Shown here piece after piece: positions 46,315 through 58,207 of a stretch of 64,000 bases of DNA. A program made the position numbers and the translations under genes. The stretch is taken from the NCBI RefSeq assembly GCF_036898095.1, contig NC_090726.1:42078145-42142144 (forward strand), read 5' to 3'. This stretch comes from Palaemon carinicauda (taxonomy: Eukaryota > Arthropoda > Malacostraca > Decapoda > Palaemonidae). The first letter of the stretch is position 1. Every line of letters begins with the position of its first letter. The notes below the pieces were generated by a model. That model was not told the DNA's origin. It made no database searches and saw only the letters and a program-made list of their open reading frames with translations.

Positions 46315-46427
46315 AAGTGAGTCAACCTGGCCCCCACTGCTGTCTGAAGGAGAGGGCAGTCAGCCCCCTCTGCCTCTAGGTTTCCTTCCTTCTGGTTTAA
46401 AAGAGCCTCTCCCAGAGGGCTTCCCAC
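44292..46427 (-). CDS. Element B reverse transcriptase/RNase H (711 codons)
   Basis: DIRS-type polymerase. RT: YNRLFLVPKSSGGWRPVLD near residues 114-132, motif A SLDLQDAYFHL (Asp167), FGLCTAPLLF (201-210) and catalytic YLDD (231-234). RNase H: Asp398 (CDAS), Glu430 (QKELLA), Asp455 (NSDSTT) and Asp506 (SADRLSR), all present. A block with VDLFATAKTKRL and YAFPPFKI follows, in the place where DIRS1-like elements are reported to carry a Dam methyltransferase-like domain; I cannot confirm a methyltransferase fold. The ORF overlaps the end of gag by 68 bp in the +1 frame and overlaps the recombinase ORF for 2.0 kb. The start codon is the first Met; translation may instead continue from gag. Confidence 0.92.
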   Translation of the reverse strand: MGSPLGEALLNQKEGNLEAEGADCPLLQTAVGARLTHFWEAWERNGADPWSVQVLKEGYKIPFLTNPPLVTDPVDLSPKYREGPKKQAMLLQMSLLLEKRAIEEVQDVTSPGFYNRLFLVPKSSGGWRPVLDVSVLNGYVQNSTFTMETQKTVLAAVRKDDWMVSLDLQDAYFHLPIHPSCRRYLRFMDGNKVFQFRALCFGLCTAPLLFTKIMLNVASMLHSRGIRASLYLDDWLIRASSADCCLKDLKMTLDLSRELGLLVSSKKSQLIPSQEILYLGMEIHSRSFRAFPSSVRIQAALLKVQTFLKRDLCSVRDWMSLLGTLSSLEKFVTLGKLFLRPLQFHLNRHWKKGDSLDRDCIPISTSIKSHLQWWNNEPRLKEGLSLLQRNPNLVLCCDASNSGWGATLEKQELSGTWTVEQTSLHINQKELLAIHLALIGFEKQIRGKVVQVNSDSTTALAYIAKQGGTHSWPLFEIARLLLIWAEERKVTLLTRFIQGVNNVSADRLSRKGQVLSTEWILHPDICKSLWRLWGRPLVDLFATAKTKRLECYCSPVPDPEAFHIDAFLMNWSHMEVYAFPPFKILYKVIQKFVSHEETRMTLIAPFWPSRSWFPEVLEWMVDVPRSLPMRPDLLRQPHLARNHQNLRALRLTAFRLSKNSLELEDFRRRQPRQLQGQEGLQPSRCISPSGSCSGNCVELTRFPLPVHRFPK

Positions 46428-49129
46428 GAAAGGACTGAGGACGAAACCCAGAAGAAGATTCCTTAGGTTTTCGAGAGGAGAATGACGGAGGCAAAACTTT
46501 CCTAGTCGAATGAGTAACTAAGTCATGTGTGGCCTTCTGAGTGAGAGCAGTAGCCACCTCGCCCACTAATTCCTGAGGAAATAAAGAATTAGACAAAGGT
46601 GCGAAAAGAAGGCCTGTCTTCTGATAGGGAGACACTCCTGCGGAGAGGAAGGAGCACATCGTGGCCCTTTTCTTGAGAATTCCAGCCGTAAACAAGGCAG
46701 CAAGTTCGTTGGAGCCATCTCTCACACCTTTGTCCAAGCAGGACATCAAATGAACCAAACCACTAGTGTCCGTTTCCGTCATATCAGAGACCCTCTTACT
46801 CAAAGCCCCCAAAGCCCAGTCCAAAAAATTAAAAACTTCGAAGGCCCTGAAAAGACCTTTAAGCAAATGGTCGAACTCTGGAATGGACCACCAAATCTTC
46901 GTCTTCCTTAAGGCAAGACGACGAGAAGCATCTACCAAACTTGAAAAATCCCCTTGTGCAGAAGAAGGAAAACTCAAGCCCAACACTTCACCAGTCTCAT
47001 ACCACACACTAGATTTAGAGGCTAACCTAGCGGGAGGAAAGGCAAAGGCCGTCTTGCCAAAAGCTTTCTTGGAGTCCAACCAAGAACCCATTAACTTCAA
47101 GGCCCGCTTAGAAGATCGAGAAAGAACCATCTTGGTGTAAACTGGAACCTTAGTAGCTTTACCTAAGATGAATTCAGAAGGCGGAGAACGAGGGGCCACA
47201 GGGGTAAAAGAATCCGGGAAAATTCCAGTCAAAATAAGCATAAACTTGCGAAGGTCCACAGCATGCTGATAATGCTTCTCCTCCTCATTCTCAGAGACTT
47301 CCTCAATAGGATTATCCTCATCCGACTTTTCCTCTGGTTCGTCTTCTGGCAGTGCAGCAACAGCTGCAGCCTGAACCGAAGGAACAACGTCTGGATGGGA
47401 CTGCCTGTCAAGGCCAACATCTGAGTCAATTTGGTGGGGAGAAGTAGAAGTAGATTGATGCGAAACACGGACATGTAGACGATCATCCTCAACCAACAAC
47501 TGCTTAGACCGCTTAGAATTCAACTGTTGTTGAACAGAAGAACGCTTGAAATCAGAAGGTAACTGTTGAAGATCGCCGCGAGGTCGCGTAAAGTCCGAGG
47601 ACTGTTGCTGCGAGCGATCAAAGGAGTCAGGATGTCGCCGCTGTAAACCAATGTTTTGACGCGCCGCGTCCAAAAGTTGTTGCCGCGGGCGATCCACTAC
47701 TTCAAATTGTTGCCGCGTCTCGTCCACTTGTCGACGCCGACGCTCTTCCCCGCGACCAGAAAACGCAAACTGGTCAACCAAAACTCTCTGACGCGACTCA
47801 TCAAAATCAACCTGGCGTTGAACACTGTGAATGGGAGACCGCCTAAGTGATAACTCGTCAAGGCCATATACCATCGAACGTTTGTGCGATAACTGGTCTG
47901 ACATCGAACGCCCAGACACAACGCCAACACCTGGTTGATAAGAATCCATCAACGACGAGAGTTGTTCCTTCATAGACAAAAGCGCAGTCCATTTCGGATC
48001 AACAGAACTCCTAGAAGGAAGATTCGCACTAATGTCACCACGCATTTCAGGGGAAGAAAGCCAATCCGATGGAAGAGGAGGTGCATGAATAGTTACAAGG
48101 TCCGAATCGGAAGGAATCATATCCGCACGAACACGGTGATCCGAACGTTTGGCCGGAGTGCAAGCGCTGGGAGAACGGAAACGTTCCGGTGAACCCCACG
48201 AACTACATCCTGGCCGCACAGGCGATTCCCGACGCTGTGAATCAACATGGGAGCGTTTAAGCGGTCTCGACGCTCGCCGCCAGATCTCACTCCCCGACCC
48301 TTCATCGGAAGACGGGGATAACGTATGAACCTCCCCTTTCCTACGATGAGGGTGAACGACCTGAGCTACGGCAACAGGAACGTTCGAGGGGACGTCTGCA
48401 CGATTGATGATGCTTCTCGTTCCCTTAAGCCGTTCGACATTACTTCTCCCATGGGTTCGAGAGCTCGAAAGAGGTCTAAGGCTAGGTGAACGACAAGATC
48501 GTGCCGACGCACCCTCCGCAACACTAAACACATTATCAACACTTGTCACAACACCGAGAGAGTCACGATTCTTCGGTACCCACATCAGACACTCGAGTCG
48601 ACGCACCTTCCGCAACACTAACCACATTATCAACACTTGTCACAACACCGAGAGAGTCACGATTCTTCGGTACCACATCAGACACTGAAACACTTTCCAC
48701 AGTTCCGATAGGATCACGGTTTTTCAATACCTTTAACTCTGAAAAGATAGTATTTCTATCGGCTGCTAAGGACTCAACTTTCTCACCAAGAGACAAAATA
48801 GCAGTAAACATGTCCTTCATAGTAGGTTCCTGATCTACCACCACAGGGGAAGGAACAGGATTAGGAACAGGTAAATTAGGTAAGGTTCTATCCACAGATC
48901 GGGAAGAACTACGCCTAAGTCTATCTCTCTCTAATCTCCTAACATAACGATCGTAAGTACCAAAATCATCATTAGTTAAGGAAAGACACTCATTACACCT
49001 ATCATCTAATGAACAAAATTTACCCCTACATTTTACACAAATAGAATGAGGATCAATAGATCCATTAGGAAGTCGTGTACGACAACCCTCACTAACACAC
49101 CTACGCTGAGCAGGGGAGGAGTCGGCCAT
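46360..49129 (-). pseudogene. Element B gag-like gene, one frame break
   Basis: By comparison with element C (MADPSQ start), the protein should begin at 49129 (MADSSPAQRR), 23 codons inside the longest open frame. The N terminus has a cysteine cluster (CVSEGC, CVKC, CSLDDRCNEC) with RLPNGSIDPH between, then an Arg/Ser-rich stretch and a short heptad-like segment (ILSLGEKVESLAADRN). The frame ends at 48563 within a 94-bp tandem duplication and continues in another frame from about 48636 to 46360. That second part is polar and Gln/Arg/Ser-rich, with an acidic patch and a basic RG-rich tail (GRGSFKPEGRKPRGRGG). The role is inferred from position as capsid-like/nucleic-acid binding. Confidence 0.8.
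48511..48697. repeat. 94-bp tandem duplication inside gag of B
   Basis: Two copies, period 94 bp (for example ACTTGTCACAACACCGAGAG at 48541 and 48635). One copy has GGTACCCACATC where the other has GGTACCACATC. The extra C makes the unit 94 rather than 93 bp, so the duplication shifts the frame. Confidence 0.9.
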
Positions 49130-49443
49130 TTTAAAGTTAACGTGAGAGACCGACAAGCAAAAAGTAAGGGAAAAAACAATAAAGAAAATCTCAAACAAAA
49201 AGATTTCAAGATAAGAACCAAGGAAAATTAATCAACGATAGCTTAAACTCAAAAAAGAACGTTGTACATCACCAAACAACTTCCCAAGAGAGTAAAAACA
49301 CGAGAGCGAACTTCTGTATGTCAGTCAGCTATGACGGCAGAGAGAAGAACTGGAGTTGGTGTGTAGTTCCACCTGTTCTACCGCTAGGGTGCGGTTGGTA
49401 CACCTGGCGTATCTTCGATAGCGCGAGATTTGAATTTTCTGCC

Positions 49444-50076
49444 CTGGCGTCAGGGACTTCAGCTCTTTTATATAACCAGCGGGTAAGTTTTATATTTAAA
49501 AATATGTGAAAACCAATCCAGTAAGCAATAGCGAATTTAGTAGGTCTTGCCGGTGGCACGACAGAGAGAAAATTGGTTCTGTGTTTACATTGAGTACTGA
49601 GTACCTGCTCGACAGATGGCGCTGTTGATGTACACCCCCTACCTGCATAGCGATCGCTGGCGTATTTTGAACGTAGAGTTTTTCTGTCGGGCAGCAGAGC
49701 TGCAGCTTATATAATCACCGGCTAAGTTTAATATTGAAAACTATTTTTTTCTTGGAGACACTGGCGTCAGGGACTTCAGCTCTTTTATATAACCAGCGGG
49801 TAAGTTTTATATTTAAAAATATGTGAAAACCAATCCAGTAAGCAATAGCGAATTTAGTAGGTCTTGCCGGTGGCACGACAGAGAGAAAATTGGTTCTGTG
49901 TTTACATTGAGTACTGAGTACCTGCTCGACAGATGGCGCTGTTGATGTACACCCCCTACCTGCATAGCGATCGCTGGCGTATTTTGAACGTAGAGTTTTT
50001 CTGTCGGGCAGCAGAGCTGCAGCTTATATAATCACCGGCTAAGTTTAATATTGAAAACTATTTTTTCTTGGAGACA
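49444..50076. repeat. 317-bp tandem duplication across B end, A end and flank
   Basis: Copy 1 (49444-49760) and copy 2 (49761-50076) are the same apart from one T in a homopolymer (7 against 6). Each contains the last 60 bp of element B, the 237 bp of element A lying beyond it with A's terminal repeat, and 20 bp of host flank. The joint has CTGG(C) microhomology: CCCTGGCGTC at the left start, ACACTGGCCT after the right end. It may be a very recent duplication or an assembly artefact. Confidence 0.9.
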
Positions 50077-50110
50077 CACTGGCCTGCAATACAGGAGTTG
50101 AGGAGGCAGT

Positions 50111-50142
50111 AAGGAAGGAAGGAAGGAAGGAAGGAAGGAAGG

Positions 50143-50238
<96 letters not shown>

Positions 50239-50287
50239 TAAATGAATAAGTTGATAAAAGCATTGTTGAATAGTGTACATCATCAAG

Positions 50288-50356
<69 letters not shown>

Positions 50357-50405
50357 TACATGAATAAGTTGATAAAAGCATTGCTGAATAGTGTACATCA
50401 TCAAG

Positions 50406-50453
<48 letters not shown>

Positions 50454-50497
50454 GAATAAGTTGATAAAAGCATTGCTGAATAGTGTACATCATCAAG

Positions 50498-50579
<82 letters not shown>
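50111..50579. repeat. (GGAA)n and compound GA minisatellite
   Basis: A GGAA tract (50111-50144) is followed by four GA blocks alternating with three near-identical 55-bp spacers (GAATAAGTTGATAAAAGCAT, GTGTACATCATCAAGTGG). The Leu/Ser open frames on the minus strand are repeat translations. Confidence 0.9.
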
Positions 50580-50581
<2 letters not shown>

Positions 50582-50599
50582 CAAGACTTACAGTATATA

Positions 50600-50960
50600 A
50601 AGGTGTCCAATTACAACATAGAGCATAGACGTACTTTAGCAACAACAAGGGCACTGACAAGTAAAGGGAGATGGTTAAAGGACTGAACTTATGGAAGATC
50701 ATTTATGAAATAACGTATAGATGTAGTATCCAGAGGCTGAGAACTAAAATATTGAGATGGTTTGGAACGGTGATGAGAAGGGATGAGGAACAGTTTATAA
50801 AAAAAAAGGGGTGGGTATTGAGGAGGTATGATGAAGACCTATAGGCCCAGGAAATCACAAAAGAAGGGAATAGATAAGAGTATATACAAGACAGGAACTA
50901 GGAGAGATATAATACAGGACATAAGAGGATGGAGAGGACTAGATATGTTGGCAAAAATGA
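50600..50960 (+). pseudogene. Degenerate RTE-like LINE C-terminal fragment
   Basis: Broken frames give RLRTKILRWFGTVMRRDEEQ, a pattern like the RLRWFGHVxRMxxE region near the C terminus of many RTE-like reverse transcriptases, followed by further disrupted sequence. No intact ORF. From 50960 to 51650 I see nothing else. Confidence 0.45.
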
Positions 50961-51654
50961 ATTATGACGATCATAAAACTACTATAAATCTCATTCTCAT
51001 CAATTACAAAGTTTTGGCAATTAAAAATTTCCTAATACTTCTTTTGTAATAAGCAAACATTACAGTAATGCATATATTTTTTCCAACGCTTTTATCAATG
51101 TACTTTAATTTCTTTCTCTGGTCTTTCAACATATTGATTATAACATCAAACCAAAAAATTTTCATCCGACTACTGCACTATAATTTATTTTACTGCTAAT
51201 TAAAATGCCTAATTCCCAAATATCCTCGAGTCAAAACTGGATTGATATCAAAGTTAGACAAAAAAATTAAAAGTTTTCTCAATAAATTGGTGTTATTCAA
51301 GATTAAAAATTTAAAGAACATTCTAATAATAAAGTTAAAGTCAAAACAAAGAAAGTCCTGGAATCTAGGAAGAAATTCAAATCACTTTAAGATTAGTTTC
51401 TGAAAATATAGATAGTAAGAAACAGGGTAAAGAAAACAATTCCTTGCTGAATGTTCTTAAAGAATCCTCAGAAATTACATTAAAAAGTAATTGAAATGTT
51501 CTTAGGTAATTGGTTTGTGGGATTCCACAGCTCCATCTCCATAATAACTGCCAAACTTACTATCATTAGACTAGATGGATATGTATAATTATAAAAAAAA
51601 AAATGCCTCTACATTGGGCTGCTGGAAAAAAGCTTCTCAGCTAGACAAGGCCAT

Positions 51655-51960
51655 ATTTTTATTATTACTAGCTAAGCTAGAACCATAGTTGGTAAAGCAG
51701 GATACTATAAGCAAAAGGACTCCAACACAGAAAATAACCCAGTGAGGAAAGGAAATACGAAAAAACCTAGAATAGTGCGCCCAAGTGTACCCTCAAGCAA
51801 GAGAACTCTACCCCAAGACAGTGTTAGACCATGGTACAGAGGCTGTCACTAGCCAAGACTAGAAAACAATGGTTTGATTTTGGCGTGTCCTTCTCCTAGA
51901 AGAGCTGCTTACCATAGTTAAAGTCTCTCTTCTACCCTTAGCAAGTGGAACGATAAGGCA
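51655..51960 (-). mobile_element. LINE 3' tail, truncated copy
   Basis: (TTATTA) and then a diverged version of the tail block (GCTAAGCTAGAACCATAGTTGG, CCCAGTGAGGAAAGGAAATA). It continues into a non-coding segment not present in the shorter copies (ACAATGGTTTGATTTTGGCG, GAAGAGCTGCTTACCATAG). This is probably a related LINE subfamily with a longer 3' UTR. From 51960 to 54440 I see only AT-rich non-coding sequence. Confidence 0.6.
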
Positions 51961-54449
51961 ATAAGAAAAACTCAAAGATTAAGAACAGATACCAATGCCA
52001 AAAGAATGAATCAGATTATGATATAAACAGTACAAATTACATAAACCTTACCAAAAGCTTGACTTCCTCAATGGTATGTTCAGTAATGAGTGAGACCAAT
52101 TATGAAAGTATTAACTAATAGACCAAATATTTTGACTATTTACTAACATGATTTTCAAATGATCTTCTATAAATAGTCCAATCTTTAAAAGTTTATTCTG
52201 TAAAGGGAAAAACTTTTTAATAAAAATTTCATCCAAATTTAGTTACAACTAAATAGAAAACACATCATAACCCTTTATCTGAAGTAATGTTTAGACAAAT
52301 TTTTCACCTCTACGTTATTTTAAAAAGAATATATATTCCAACTAACCAAATAACATGAACAAAGAAAACAGAAGCCACCAAAGCTAAGGATATCCACATT
52401 AAGATCCTAAATTATTTTACAGTAAGAGGCAAACTAAATACAAAGCAATGTGGAAATTTAGATTAGGTTATTACTGTAAAAAACAGTAATTAGAGACAAC
52501 AACAACTTGGTAAGAAACATAGCTCATTACTATAAAGAATCGGATGCGTTTTAGAATTTACATAAAGGTAAATCCTGCTGACTACACTAACAGAGCCATT
52601 CATAATTGTATCCTTTCAAAGTGAAACAAAATCAATCCATTATCTTATTGAGAAAACATGCATAGACAAAAAGCCTAGCACTATGAAGCAATAGTCAAAC
52701 ATAGACTTTAGATTATTATAACGAAAAATATGCACCGAGAAGTAATATTCCCTTATAGCCAAAAAAGACTTTGATCAGGATAACTACCGTACATATTACC
52801 GAGAAAAACTCTTTGCAGAATTGAAGAGAAGTATACTTTCACCAAGAGAAATTGCAAGGAGTGAACTTATAGTATTTTAGAAGAAAAAGAACCAAATACT
52901 GAATTCTGACTAGTAGCATTTGAAGATTCATAACTAAATAAGCACTATGCCAAATAGTTCAATTGTTTTATCACAAGAAAATTAAATGAGAAGAGAATCA
53001 AGGGGCATGGAGTATAGCAATAAGCAATTTCAGTTAAATATTGAAATTCAACATCAACAACAATAATAAGAATAGGGAAGTGGGGAATATGGGGAAAGGA
53101 AGAGTATCCCTGGATACAATCCAGTTTATAGCTGAAAGGCAGGTACTCGGGAGGGAAAGATTAAGGAAATAGGGAGAAAGAAAAGTACAGAAGAATAAAA
53201 GAGAGGAGCAGACCCTCTTGCGATATTAGGGAATTGGTGTATTGGTTTATTGTATTAGTATTGCATTAAATTGATAGTTAATGCATTACATGCATGGTTA
53301 ATTGATCCAATTAAATCCCCCATTTAATTCTTTAACATTAATTACTAGTATCCTATAGTGTGGATGCTTGTCAATAACATTTAATTTTCATTGAATTTTT
53401 AGGCATTTTTCTAAATTTCTTATAGGTAACTTGACCTCAGAATTGAAGATGCATAGCTATCAAGTGTGCATTCAGGCCTTTTAATATTTCATAAAAAGTA
53501 AAAATACTAATATCTGAGCGTTAAAACTATTGAAAAAATAGTCAAACTTAAAATATGTCACCATTTAAGTAATTCAAAGACTAGCAAACTTGTAAGTCAG
53601 ACTGGTGAAAAATATATCAGACCTAGAAAAGCTTACGACTGAAAATTATGAAAAGTCTTCTTTAACATTTTGAAAATAGTCAACAACTACTGCGCACATC
53701 ATAAAATAATTATTTCCATTAATAAAAGTTTTCATTAGTGCAAATATTTTGATGAGAATGAGATACAGAGATGAGGCTCTTGAGTAGATGGTAAAGTTGA
53801 TGGTTCCATAAGACAATTGAAATCTAAATTATTAATGTTTTGAATTTTTGGAGAAATATTTAAATGGAAAACCAAATTACATGTTTAAGAGAGTTAAATT
53901 TTAACATGACACCATTGGAGACCAAAACATGAAGAAGAACTTGGATTTTGAAGGCCTGTGTTAGCAATATAATTGTAGCACTAACAAAAATTTTACTTCA
54001 TGAACAAATCAACTACGAAAAAGATACTCAGAACCTCATTATGAGTGACATTTATACATGTTTTCAAAATTATTCTATTGAGAACGATAGAATCTGGAAA
54101 AATACACCCCGTGAATAACAAAGGCTGACTGTAGTAACATTCCTCATATTCAAAATCATGGAAAACAAAATTACTTCCACTTTAAGATAGTGATAAACTT
54201 TTACAAACATTTTCAAAACCGATAACATTCCCCATACTCTAAATCACGATAAAAAAGCTCATAGTTTAAGATATATCGTGTTCATCTTCATACGTAGAGC
54301 AGACATTCTTCTTGATGATAGAGTCCCCATTAAGCATCAGCATCAACCATGGGGTTATGAAACTACTCCTTTCAAGTAGCTGTGTTTAACCTGAAAAAAG
54401 TCAAAAGTTAATTTCCATGTAACTTTACATATATACAGCAACAAAAACA

Positions 54450-54705
54450 ATTGCAGCATTTCTAGTCCACTGGAGGACAAAGGCCTCAGACATGTCTTTA
54501 TTCAGGTCTGGGTTTGGCCAGTTTTCATCCCCATACTGGTCAGTGCGGATTGGTGATGAGGGGAGACTTAGTCTGATCGCTCACAGCAAACCAACCTCAT
54601 TAAGGATGTCCCTGACTAGTATATCTTTGCTGATCACGGAGATACACAAACCCTTTCACCACGTTACGGTATCCCCACTCAGAGGGGAATCACACATAGC
54701 ATATT
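54450..54705. repeat. Dispersed repeat, longer copy
   Basis: Contains CTAGTCCACTGGAGGACAAA, GGTTTGGCCAGTTTTCATC, CAGTGCGGATTGGTGATGAG and the block shared with 30355-30470 (TTTGCTGATCACGG, ACAAACCCTTTCACCA). It is probably a LINE- or SINE-derived sequence; family not identified. From 54705 to 57455 no gene or repeat stands out, and short open frames there look like chance. Confidence 0.6.
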
Positions 54706-57702
54706 ACAAATTAAAATAGTTTAAGAGATTTTATGAATGCCTTTTTATAGTAATTAAAAAGCAGCATGTTAAAAACTATATTACATTCAGAACAACTGAA
54801 GTTCTGAAATATAAAATTAGAATTTTTCATACAAACCTGTAAGTCATATACCCATATTTGAAGTCCAAAATGCCCCAAAATACAGAATAAATTTCTTATT
54901 ATTATCCTATACAAATGAAAAGTGAATTGTGTAGGAGGTACCAACTACTCTCGTCACTGCTCGCAATTCTGAATCCAAAATTGCTACAATAAACAGGATG
55001 GAAGGAGGGAAATTAGCAAATATAACAAGTCCTAGAAACGAGAGCTTTCAGCTCAGATGATTTCAAAGATAAGAACCTGTGGGCAGTAAACAGAATACAT
55101 TTTATCTGCTTTAAAAAATGTCCTGAGTGGAAATAGCTGTAAGAATTCTTCCTATATATGTATACTAACTCCCAGGTCAGAAAGATAAGTAGACTGAAAA
55201 CAACGGAGATAAAGGTACTAGCATGTTGATCATGTTGGACTTGAGAACTTTCAAACTTGTAAACAACCCACTCTTTGAATACATCTCATTCTCATGCAGG
55301 ATTGGGTTTGATTTATGGATTAAGTCTATATGGCTTGGCACTGGGGTCTGTGAGGTGATCCAGTATCCAGGTCCACCTAGGTTTAAACCCTAAAAATTAG
55401 AAGAGGTTGGAGAGCAAGATGAAAGAAAGTAAGTAACAATGGACGTAGAGTAGGATATAAAAGAAAGTGCAGCTAGGGGCCAAAGAAACTCTGCAGACGT
55501 ATAACTAAAGACTGCATTGCATCGCATGAGGTGCACAGACAGCACAGCCCCCAATGAACGTTCTAATCAGAGGATCTACATTCCTGTATGACTGCTATAT
55601 CTGACCGACTGATCACAGCCTCAGCAATCATATATCTAGATCAATATTTAAGTGGAGAATGAAAGGTTGAGAAGCCTCATTTTTTTCTCTGGTAGCATTG
55701 AAATAATTTTGGAAAATATATCATGATCAACATTTAATATAATCTATGGGTTATCTTACGTAGACAAAAACACAAAGAAGAAAACGGGGAGTTTGCAATG
55801 ACAAACTCTCAAATGTGTAAGTATCAAATAACCATTCCTTTGAGGCACAGATTCTAGCAACTCCAGAAAACTACATCTCTTAAACACTAATGAAGGATGA
55901 TTTAAGAGTGGGTGAAAGAAGCAGACTCCTATACTGTACATTTACAGACACAGGTGAATCTTTCTTTTAAAACTAATGGCTCTAATGTAGACAAACACGT
56001 TTGTAAAATAATTCAAATAAAATGGTACAAGTGTAGACTGGAATAGCTGTAGAAGCTATTCATCACTGAGGTACAACGGGGAACACCACTCAGTTGCACT
56101 GTGAAGCAAAAGTGAAAGGGTTGGATAGCAAGATGGAAGACAGGAAGTAGGAATGGAGGCAAGATAAGAGGGTAAAAAGTGGTGTAGTTACAGGAAGAAG
56201 GAATTTTGCAAGAATAATTCCGTTTTGTTGCATGATGTGCGCTAGTTTCACTACCTTGCTACAGAACCTCACCCTACAAAGAACTGCTTTGTGCACAAAG
56301 AAAAAACTGTCTACAATAAAACAAGAGTACCCTGGTAGCTTCAATCTCCCATCATCGCTTGGAGCTCATAAGGCAATACCTACAAAGAAGTTGCACAGAT
56401 GAACAACATTTAGCAAGCATAACTGCTGACAAAGCATAAACCTAGCTGACTCATCTTGAAGGAAAAACTATTGAATGTGAAGTCTAGCAGTGGAAGCACT
56501 TGAAATCTTTACAGCAATTTACAAAATTCATGGACAGGCCATACTTAGAATGTCAAAGCACTCCTCATGATATATCCTTTTTAGATGATTTACTCACACC
56601 TGTAAGATAACTCAGTAATAAAAGTCAACACAGTATTACATATATCATACACACTCCTAATAAAAAGTAAAGTTTATATTTTTTTGGCAAGGAAACCTTC
56701 TCGTAAATAAAGCTGGCCTAAATATCCAATCTTCCAAAATATCTTTTAGAGAGGTTAACAAATAAAAAGTCTCTAGAAATAGGTATATAATGCCCATAGA
56801 AAATCTAAGTTCAGCAATAGAGATTTCAAACTTAAAGCCTGACTCTAAATAATAGCAAATTTCAAAATTGTATAAACACAAAAGTCAACTTTTTTCAAAG
56901 TTTTAACTTATTATTGACTATTATATGCAGACAAAAAGTTTTCAAAAATAAACATAATCAAAATTAGATTTTAAGTTATCAAACCTATCCAAGTCAAAAC
57001 TACTAACACACAAAAGGCAAAGTCAAAAGGGAATTCCTATGTTTAAATAATTGGTGAACCAAGTCTAATAATGTGAAAAATTTTAGTAAGCTTAAAATGT
57101 TTACCATTGTTTTGGAAAAAGGTCTTAAAAATAGTTGCATGACTTTTATACTGTTTTTTTTTTTTTTATGGCTATATAGCCTTCAGATTCATAAGGCACT
57201 TTTTATCTAAAAGGTCCCCCCCATTTCACTGGTATTATAAACTACCATAATTCCCAACAGTTATTCAAGAATATTTCTAAAAGATACACATAAAATCCAA
57301 ATAGTTATTCAAGAATCTTTCTAAAAGATACTCATAAAAAAGTCCTGTAAAACAAATTTATGAAAATCTTTTACAGTACTTAGAAATAATATACAAAAAT
57401 AAGTCTAAATCTAATCTGATCATATGCTTATAAGTAGAAATTTTCTAATAGAAAAAATATGTTATTTTGATAATAAAATAAATTTTTGAATATACTTACC
57501 CGGTGATTATAATAGCTGCAGCTCTGCTGCTCGACAGAAAACTCTACGGAAAAAATCCGCCAGCGATCGCTACACAGGTAGGGGTGTACTTCAACAGCGC
57601 CATCTGTCGTCCAGATACCCAGTACTCATTGTAAACAAAGAACTCAATTTTCTCCTCGGTCCACTGCGTCTCTATTGGGGAGGAAGGGAGGGTCCTTTAA
57701 TT

Positions 57703-57794
57703 TATAATCACCGGGTAAGTATATTCAAAAATTTATTTTATTATCAAAATAACATTTTTCAATATTTAACTTAGCCGGTGATTATAATAGCTGA
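57703..57794. repeat. Internal complementary region of element C
   Basis: Reverse complement of C's left terminus (GGGTAAGTATATTCAAAAAT ... CAAAATAACA) joined to the reverse complement of its right terminus (TTTTTCAATATTTAACTTAG). It fits a circle junction. The 58208-57800 interval is 3' UTR of the recombinase ORF. Confidence 0.9.
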
Positions 57795-58207
57795 TTCACA
57801 CCCAGGGGGGTGGGTAGAGACCAGCAATAAATGTTTACATCATTATGAGCTAAGGATTTTTTTTTTTTTTTTTTTCATTTTAGAAGTTATCAAAATAACA
57901 AAAACAAAATAAATAGGTACCTGGTAAGGAAGTCGACTTGAACAATTACTCTGCCTTTTTAAGTACGTCTTCCTTACGGAGCCTCGCGATCCTCTTAGGA
58001 TGCTGAGCGACCCCTAGGATCTGAAGTATGAAGGGTTGCAACCCATACCACAGGACCTCATCAAAACCTCTAATCTAGGCGCTTCTCAAGAAAAGAATTT
58101 GACCACCCGCCAAATCAACCAGGATGCGAAAGGCTTCTTAGCCTTCCGGACAACCCAAAAACAACAATAAAAAACATTTCAAGAGAAAGATTAAAAAGGT
58201 TATGGAA

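Larger units (their letters stand above)
42698..49503 (-). mobile_element. DIRS1-like element B (inner, nested in A)
   Basis: About 6.8 kb with inverted terminal repeats of 144 bp (42735-42878 and 49344-49487). It has an internal complementary region at 42937-43035 and three ORF regions in order gag, RT/RNase H, recombinase on the minus strand. It belongs to a different family from A and C: the termini read CTTACCCGCTGGTTAT rather than CTTACCCGGTGATTAT, and the proteins are clearly diverged. It interrupts A at the point equivalent to about 63747 in C, with no target duplication. RT and recombinase frames are long and uninterrupted; gag has one frame break. Confidence 0.95.
36394..49740 (-). 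mobile_element. DIRS1-like element A (outer, decayed, interrupted by B)
   Basis: Inverted terminal repeats of about 161 bp lie at 36429-36589 and 49566-49726. An internal complementary region at about 36636-36730 is complementary to both element ends. Remnants of recombinase, RNase H and gag lie between on the minus strand. Element B (42.70-49.50 kb) is inserted in its 5' leader, leaving about 6.5 kb of A. A belongs to the same family as element C (matching ITR, ICR and coding blocks). Its RT catalytic half is deleted, gag is rearranged and its frames are broken. DIRS1-like elements carry RT, RNase H and a tyrosine recombinase and move through a circular DNA intermediate. Confidence 0.9.

Noticed and set aside
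49444..50076. Target-site duplication of element A
   Set aside because: The repeat contains B's end, A's end and flank, which a target duplication cannot; it is a tandem duplication.
50032..50584. Ser/Leu-repeat proteins on the minus strand
   Set aside because: Encoded by (GA)n tracts; the same applies at 32796-33306 and 28232-28465.
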